In this document: one piece after another, positions 59,265 to 64,000 of the stretch | How positions within the stretch are numbered: position 1 is the stretch's first letter | Layout: each line of letters opens with the position of its first letter | Source: VRUE01 sp963703235 | GTDB lineage: Bacteria; Actinomycetota; Thermoleophilia; Solirubrobacterales; 70-9 | Reading direction: 5' to 3' | DNA length: 64,000 bases | Assembly: GCA_963703235.1 (NCBI GenBank) | Contig: OY969802.1 | Coordinates: 868,001-932,000, forward strand | Position numbers and translations under genes: made by a program | Notes under the pieces: model-generated | The model's database searches: none | Seen by the model: the letters and a program-made list of their open reading frames with translations, nothing else | Told to the model about the DNA's origin: nothing

Positions 59265-60743
59265 CTGTCCCCTCGCCCCCGCATCCGGTTCAGCCCCGCC
59301 AACTGGCCACTGCGCTGGCGGCTCGCCGCAACCTCCGCCGGGCTCACCCTGGTGATCCTGATGGTCTTCGCCGCGGCGATCGGCGAGGTCGCCAGCCAGC
59401 GAATCCGCAGCGACTTCAACCGCGAGGTCGACGGCGCCGCCCAGACCCTGGCGGCCGAACTGAGGATCGTCAATACCCCCACCGGCTCCTACCTGATCCA
59501 AGGGCCTGGGCTCGACGACTTCGCTCTCTCCAACGACGCCACCGTGCGCGTCTTCGACGCCACCGGAACCCTGCTGACCCAGAGCACCGACGCCGCCAAC
59601 CTCGGCGGTCCCCAGGAGGGGGTCGCCAACGTCAACGGCATGCGGGTGGCGACGACGCGGATCGCCGGCGGCAGCGGCAGTCTCACCGGCTTCGTCCAGT
59701 ACGCCCGCCGGGTCGACCACCTCGACGCGACGATCGAGCGGCTGTGGCTCTTCATCGCCGCCGGCGTGCTCGGCGGCACCCTGCTCGCCAGCTTGGCCGG
59801 GGCGGCGATCGCCGGCCGGGCGATGCGGCCGATCTCGAGCCTGACCGCCACCGCGCGGAAGATCGCCGCCACCGGCGACCCCTCAGGCCACATGCCCGAG
59901 CCCCGCGTCGACGACGAGGTCGGCGAGCTGACTAGGACCCTGGAGCAGATGCTGCGCTCGCTCGACGCCGCCCGAGCCGACCGCGAAGCGGCGCTGCGTC
60001 GCCAGCGCGAGTTCGTCGCCGACGCCTCGCACGAGCTGCGCACGCCGCTGACCAGCATCGTCGCCAACCTGGAGCTGCTGCAGGGCGCGCTCGAACGCGG
60101 CCCGGACGCGGAGGACGAACGGGCGATGGTCGACTCGGCGCTGCGCTCCTCGAACCGGATGACCCGGCTCGTCGGCGACCTGCTGCTGCTCGCCCGCGCC
60201 GACGCCGGCCGGATCGCCGCCCGCACCCGCTGCGACCTGGCTGAGATCGCCGGCAACGCCGCGGCCGAGATCGCCCCGACCGTCGGCGAACGGCAGCTGC
60301 GAATCGAGAACGACCGCCCGCTGCCCATCGACGGCAACCCCGACGAGCTGCACCGGATGGTCCTCAACCTGCTCGACAACGCCGTCCGCCACACGCCGCC
60401 GGGCGCGACGATCGAGCTGCGCCTGCGCCCCTCGGGCGACCAAGCGGTCGTCGAAGTCAGCGACGACGGCCCCGGCATCCCGCCCGATCTCCGCACCCAG
60501 ATCTTCGACCGCTTCGTAAGGGGCGACGGCCCTGCCGACACCGCAGTAGGCGGCGGCAGCGGCCTCGGCCTAGCCATAGTCAAAGCCGTAGCCGCTTCTC
60601 ACGGCGGCAAAGCTGAAGTCAGTGACTCGGAGCTCGGCGGCGCCCTTTTCCGCGTCAGCGTGCCGCTGGCTAAAACCGCTCCTCGGGCGGGTGGCACCGG
60701 GATGGGGGCGGACTCGCCGAGCCCGAAGGCTGCGGAGCGCTAA
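59265..60743 (+). CDS. Sensor histidine kinase
   Basis: Two transmembrane helices flank an extracytoplasmic domain (~40-150), followed by HAMP, HisKA with FVADASHELRTPLTSIVANL (phospho-acceptor His) and HATPase_c with LLDNAVRHTPPG, VSDDGPGIPPDL and GGSGLGLAIVKAV. The start is uncertain. A GTG at 59352 would cut into helix 1 (WRLAATSAGLTLVILMVF), and the only codon giving a full helix next to the regulator stop is a CTG at 59265. I give 59265; the minimum ORF is 59352-60743 (463 aa). The last ~17 residues come from the arm of an inverted repeat. Confidence 0.88.
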   Translation: MSPRPRIRFSPANWPLRWRLAATSAGLTLVILMVFAAAIGEVASQRIRSDFNREVDGAAQTLAAELRIVNTPTGSYLIQGPGLDDFALSNDATVRVFDATGTLLTQSTDAANLGGPQEGVANVNGMRVATTRIAGGSGSLTGFVQYARRVDHLDATIERLWLFIAAGVLGGTLLASLAGAAIAGRAMRPISSLTATARKIAATGDPSGHMPEPRVDDEVGELTRTLEQMLRSLDAARADREAALRRQREFVADASHELRTPLTSIVANLELLQGALERGPDAEDERAMVDSALRSSNRMTRLVGDLLLLARADAGRIAARTRCDLAEIAGNAAAEIAPTVGERQLRIENDRPLPIDGNPDELHRMVLNLLDNAVRHTPPGATIELRLRPSGDQAVVEVSDDGPGIPPDLRTQIFDRFVRGDGPADTAVGGGSGLGLAIVKAVAASHGGKAEVSDSELGGALFRVSVPLAKTAPRAGGTGMGADSPSPKAAER

Positions 60744-60821
60744 ATCCCAGCCCTAGACAGTGGTTCCGTCCCTGTAGCGGAGCAGCGCGTAGGGCCGCCG
60801 AGGCCGTCCCCATCCCGGTGA
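60695..60821. repeat. Imperfect inverted repeat between kinase and RNase J genes
   Basis: CACCGGGATGGGG and flanks (60695-60717) pair imperfectly with 60799-60821. The left arm encodes the kinase C-terminus. The ~80-nt interior has smaller pairings (AGCC-CGAA-GGCT, GCCCTA/TAGGGC). A convergent-junction terminator is likely; resemblance to the multi-hairpin repeat is only in style, not sequence. Confidence 0.55.
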
Positions 60822-60849
60822 CAGGACCCGTCCGCCGGAGAGGTTCGGG

Positions 60850-62511
60850 TCAGACCTCGACGACGACCGGAAGAATCATCGGCCGCCGCCGCAGCTTCTC
60901 GTAGACGAGCTGCGCGATCGCGTCGTGCAGGTCTTCCTGGATCAAGTGGACCTCGCGCCGGCCGGCCTCCGCCGCCTCCTCCAGCGAGTCCTCGACCACG
61001 TCCTGCAGCTCCTCGACCAGCTCCCCCGCCTCCTCGAGGAAGGCGACGCCGCGGAAGATCACCTCGGGGTCGGCGACGACGCTGCGATCGTCGGAGGAGA
61101 TCGTCGCGACGACGATGAAGATGCCGTCGGCGGAGATCTCGCGCCGATCGCGAAGGGCGACGTCGTCCGGCTCGCCGACGTTGACGCCGTCGACGAAGAT
61201 GACCCCGGCGTGGACGTCCTCGCCGAAGCGGGCCCCGTTCTCGTCGAGTTCCAGTGGCAGCCCGTTGCGGCCCTGAAAAACGCAGTCGGGATCGATCCCG
61301 ACCGAGTGGGCCAGCTCCGCGTGCAGGCGCAGTCGCTTGTGGTCGCCGTGGACCGGGAGGACGTAGCGCGGCCGGGTCAGGTTGATCATCAGCTTCAGCT
61401 CCTCCTGCCAGCCATGACCGGAGGCGTGGATCGGCGCGTCTTTCGCCGTCACCACCGAGGCGCCGATCTCGTAGATGCGGTCGACCGTTTCGTTGACTGC
61501 CCGCTCGTTGCCCGGCACCGGCGTCGCCGAGAAGACGACCGTGTCGCCCGAGTGCAGCTCGACGTCGCGGTGGTCGTTGTTGGCCATCCGCCGCAGCGCC
61601 GAGAGCGGCTCGCCCTGGCTGCCGGTCGAGATCACGACCACCTTCTCGTCGGGGAAGTCCTCGATCTCGCGCGGCTGGATGAAGAGGCCCGAGGGCGCCT
61701 CGGCAATCCCCAGGTTGGATGCGATGTTGAAGTTCTTCCGCATCGAGCGCCCGACCAGGGCGACGCGGCGGTCGAGCTCGATGGCGGCGTCGATCACCTG
61801 CTGGACGCGGTGGATGTTGGAGGCGAAGGAGGTGACGACGATCCGCCCCTTGCAGGCCGCGAACGTCTCCAGCAGGGCCGGCCCGACGCTCGACTCCGAC
61901 GGCGCGATCCCCGGGCGGTCGGCGTTGGTCGAGTCGCCGCAGAGCAGCAGCAGCCCTTCGCGGCCGAGCTCCGCCAGCCGCGAGACGTCGGCGGGGCGAC
62001 CGTCGACCGGAGTCTGGTCGAACTTGTAGTCGCCGGTCATCAGCACCTTGCCGAGCTCGGTGCCTACGATGACGCCACGGGCGTCGGGGATCGAGTGCGA
62101 GAGATGGACCAGCTCCAGCTCGAAGGGCCCGGCCTGGACCTTCTCTCCGGCCGGCAGCTCCTGCAGCGGCGCGTCCTTCATCTTGTGCTCGTCGAGCTTG
62201 GAGCGGACCATGCCGACCGTCAGCAGGCCACCGTAGATGACCGGCGGCATGCCGATTTCGCGCAGCACGTAGGGCAGGGCGCCGACGTGGTCCTCGTGTC
62301 CGTGGGTGAGGACGATCGCCTCGATGTCCGCGGCGCGGTCGCGCAGGTAGGAGAAGTCGGGCAGGACGAGGTCGATACCGAGCATCTCCGCGGTCGGAAA
62401 CATCAGCCCGGTGTCGATGACGACGATGCGGCCGCCGTACTCGATCACCGTCATGTTCTTGCCGATCTCCCCCAGCCCGCCGAGCGGGAGGACTCGCAAC
62501 TTGCCGCTCAT
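60850..62511 (-). CDS. rnj: Ribonuclease J
   Basis: A 553-residue metallo-beta-lactamase/beta-CASP nuclease with both 5'-3' exo- and endoribonuclease activity in this family. Zn-binding LTHGHEDHVGALPYVL (~75), LVHLSHSIPDA (~140) and LMTGDYKFDQTP are present, with beta-CASP motifs TSFASNIHRVQQ and STGSQGEPLSALRRMANNDH and the C-terminal HASGHGWQEEL and PVHGDHKRLRLH. It lies 4 nt after dapA, an arrangement common in Actinobacteria, so the two are probably co-transcribed. Confidence 0.96.
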   Translation of the reverse strand: MSGKLRVLPLGGLGEIGKNMTVIEYGGRIVVIDTGLMFPTAEMLGIDLVLPDFSYLRDRAADIEAIVLTHGHEDHVGALPYVLREIGMPPVIYGGLLTVGMVRSKLDEHKMKDAPLQELPAGEKVQAGPFELELVHLSHSIPDARGVIVGTELGKVLMTGDYKFDQTPVDGRPADVSRLAELGREGLLLLCGDSTNADRPGIAPSESSVGPALLETFAACKGRIVVTSFASNIHRVQQVIDAAIELDRRVALVGRSMRKNFNIASNLGIAEAPSGLFIQPREIEDFPDEKVVVISTGSQGEPLSALRRMANNDHRDVELHSGDTVVFSATPVPGNERAVNETVDRIYEIGASVVTAKDAPIHASGHGWQEELKLMINLTRPRYVLPVHGDHKRLRLHAELAHSVGIDPDCVFQGRNGLPLELDENGARFGEDVHAGVIFVDGVNVGEPDDVALRDRREISADGIFIVVATISSDDRSVVADPEVIFRGVAFLEEAGELVEELQDVVEDSLEEAAEAGRREVHLIQEDLHDAIAQLVYEKLRRRPMILPVVVEV

Positions 62512-62515
62512 ACGA

Positions 62516-63391
62516 CTAAGCCCCGGCCGGGGCGCCGACGGCTTCCAAGGCCGCGCGGATCGTCTCGCGCTGCGAGGCGTCGACCGACACCATCGGCAGG
62601 CGCAGGGTTCCGGTGGGGATCAGTCCCGCTATCTCCAGCGCCGCCTTGATCGGCATCGGGTTCGTCGTCACCGCCAGCGCCTCGTAGAGGGGCCGCAGCC
62701 CGGCGTCGATCTCGCGGGCCCGCTCCAGGTCGCCCTCCTGAGCCGCGTCCCACATCTCTCTCATCTGGTCGCCGACCACGTGCGAAGCGACGAGGATGCC
62801 CCCGGCCAGTCCCAGCTCGAGCGTCCGCAGGAAGACGTCGTCGTTGCCCGCCAAGACGTCGAGCCCTTCGATCGACCCCAGCTCGTCGTCGTTCGCCTGC
62901 TTGACTGCGACGACGCTCTCGATCTCGGCCAGCTCGGCGAGATCGGCCGGCGGCACGTTGACGACCACCCTTGAAGGGATGTTGTAGGCGATCAACGGCA
63001 GCCTCGGGACCGCCTCTGCGATCGCCTCGAAGTGCGCCCTCAGGCCCGCCTTGTTCGGCTTGTTGTAGTACGGCGTCACGATCAGCGCCGCCTTGGCGCC
63101 GGCCTCGGCGGCCGCCTTGGTCAGCTCGACCGAGTGGCGGGTGTCGTTGGTCCCGGTCCCGCAGACGACGGTCGCCTCACCCCCGATCTCGTCGACCACG
63201 GCCCGCAGCAGCGAGATGTGCTCCCCGTCGTCGAGGGTCGCCGCCTCGCCGGTGGAACCGGCGACGACCACCCCGTGAGAGCCGTGCTCGATCAGATGCC
63301 GCGCCAATCGTCGGGCCGCTTGCTCGTCGACTCCACCCTCCTTGTCGAAGGGCGTCGCCATCGCAGTCAGAATCCCGCGGATCTCGGTCAT
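62516..63391 (-). CDS. dapA: 4-Hydroxy-tetrahydrodipicolinate synthase
   Basis: A 291-residue class I aldolase condensing pyruvate with aspartate semialdehyde in lysine/diaminopimelate synthesis. It has VVAGSTGEAATLDDGEH (~42), the catalytic Tyr in LIVTPYYNKPNKAG (~130) and the Schiff-base Lys in VVAVKQANDDELG (~160). ATG 63391 is supported by TACGCT 7 nt upstream and by the canonical N-terminus. It follows dapB by 14 nt. Confidence 0.94.
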   Translation of the reverse strand: MTEIRGILTAMATPFDKEGGVDEQAARRLARHLIEHGSHGVVVAGSTGEAATLDDGEHISLLRAVVDEIGGEATVVCGTGTNDTRHSVELTKAAAEAGAKAALIVTPYYNKPNKAGLRAHFEAIAEAVPRLPLIAYNIPSRVVVNVPPADLAELAEIESVVAVKQANDDELGSIEGLDVLAGNDDVFLRTLELGLAGGILVASHVVGDQMREMWDAAQEGDLERAREIDAGLRPLYEALAVTTNPMPIKAALEIAGLIPTGTLRLPMVSVDASQRETIRAALEAVGAPAGA

Positions 63392-63398
63392 CGGCGGC

Positions 63399-63404
63399 AG
63401 CGTA
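63399..63404 (-). promoter_or_regulatory. -10 element TACGCT of dapA-rnj
   Basis: TACGCT, 7 nt before ATG 63391, in the 14-bp gap after dapB. Confidence 0.45.
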
Positions 63405-63405
63405 C

Positions 63406-64000
63406 CTACAGCAGCTTCTCGAGGCCGACCGTGAAGCGGTCGGGCAGGTCGGCGACCTTGCGCACCGCCAGCAGCACGCCGGGCATGAAGGAGCGGCGGT
63501 CGATCGAGTCGTGGCGCAGTGAGAGGGTCTGCCCCTCGCCGCCGAAGATCGCCTCCTGGTGCGCGACCAGGCCCGGTAGGCGCACCGAGTGGATCGGCTC
63601 GTGGACGTTGCCGCCGGCCTCGCGGATCAGCTCGGCGGTGCGCTTTGCGGTGCCCGAAGGGGCGTCGAGCTTGCGGTCGTGGTGCAGCTCGACGATCTCG
63701 CACTCCGGCATGTGGCGGGCGGCGAGCTGCGCCGCCTGCATCAGCAGCACGGCGCCGATCGCGAAGTTGGGCGCGACGAAGCAGTTGGCCTCGGAGCCCT
63801 CGGCCAGCTCGCGGGCGGCGTCGAGGTCGAAGCCGGTGGTGCCGACGACGACGTGGACGCCGGCCGCGAGGCAGACGCGGATGTTGTCCAGCGCGGTGTC
63901 GGGGGTGCTGAAGTCGACGACGACGTCGGCGTCGCCGAGCGTCGCAGGCAGCTCGACGCCGAGTGCCGGGTCGGCCTTCGCCGCTAGCTCCATCCCGTCG
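63406..64000 (-). CDS. dapB: 4-Hydroxy-tetrahydrodipicolinate reductase, 5' end beyond the window
   Basis: About 198 C-terminal residues are present. DVVVDFSTPDTALDNIRVCL and VVVGTTGFD belong to the end of the Rossmann domain. APNFAIGAVLLMQAAQLAAR and the catalytic ELHHDRKLDAPSGTAKRTAE (His, His, Lys) define the DapB substrate domain. It reduces the DapA product with NAD(P)H. The NAD-binding GxxGxxG start lies past position 64000. Confidence 0.94.
   Translation of the reverse strand, partial: DGMELAAKADPALGVELPATLGDADVVVDFSTPDTALDNIRVCLAAGVHVVVGTTGFDLDAARELAEGSEANCFVAPNFAIGAVLLMQAAQLAARHMPECEIVELHHDRKLDAPSGTAKRTAELIREAGGNVHEPIHSVRLPGLVAHQEAIFGGEGQTLSLRHDSIDRRSFMPGVLLAVRKVADLPDRFTVGLEKLL

Noticed and set aside
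60925..62649. Plus-strand open frame of 574 codons over RNase J
   Set aside because: Antisense shadow of a conserved nuclease; low-complexity composition.

Overview
The window is GC-rich bacterial chromosome with dense short-gap operons and many ATGA/GTGA/TGATG start-stop overlaps. It carries a mycobacterial-type SerC, the classical o-succinylbenzoate menaquinone pathway, GatCAB, RNase J and a DnaE1-type polymerase. This points to Actinomycetota, most likely a Thermoleophilia/Solirubrobacterales-like soil lineage (inference, not proven by any marker here). No rRNA, tRNA or CRISPR array was seen.

Layout. 1-6.2 kb: start of leuA, an MFS exporter, and a minus-strand serC-serA-oxidoreductase-RTX protein run. 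6.3-7.3 kb: a membrane SHOCT protein and a cupin. 7.7-21.6 kb: branched-chain amino acid genes interleaved with a complete men set (menE-ilvC; menB-menA-menC-menD; ilvB-ilvN-menF), plus three tandem secreted beta-propeller paralogues. 21.6-26.5 kb: a UDP-sulfoquinovose-synthase-like enzyme divergent from three membrane glycosyltransferase genes. 26.5-30.1 kb: a frameshifted Ada-AlkA repair gene, a SnoaL-like protein, a zinc ribbon protein and a type II NADH dehydrogenase. 30.2-33.7 kb: an accessory island with two unknown membrane proteins and an IS1595-type transposase. 34-43.4 kb: gatCAB, a GMC oxidoreductase, folD, pcrA. 43.5-47.3 kb: a CymR-like regulator with cysK-cysE, a NarL-type regulator and an HDOD-LuxR fusion. 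47.4-49.6 kb: gltX and nfo. 49.65-52.6 kb: a mobile region (below). 52.6-64 kb: acyl-CoA dehydrogenase, dnaE, a two-component system, RNase J, dapA and the start of dapB.

Most notable. (1) A dispersed multi-hairpin repeat occurs three times (7529-7676; 49653-49701 plus 51188-51276, split; 52387-52527). Its ~90-nt core is conserved and folds into three hairpins, while the 22-29 bp closing stem has a different sequence in each copy but still pairs; one core base pair also shows a compensatory change. (2) An IS110-family element of the IS1111 type has inserted into hairpin 3 of one copy. Comparison with intact copies fixes its ends (about 49702-51187) and its dinucleotide core (AG/CT). (3) Its 3' noncoding region contains a candidate bridge/seeker RNA closed by a 14-bp stem, with short segments matching both the target site and the element's own end. 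(4) A lone TIR-domain gene resembling CBASS/Pycsar effectors lies between the split repeat and another copy. (5) At least fifteen genes have a TANNNT hexamer 6-8 nt before the start codon and no Shine-Dalgarno sequence, suggesting widespread leaderless transcription; this signal also decides several starts.
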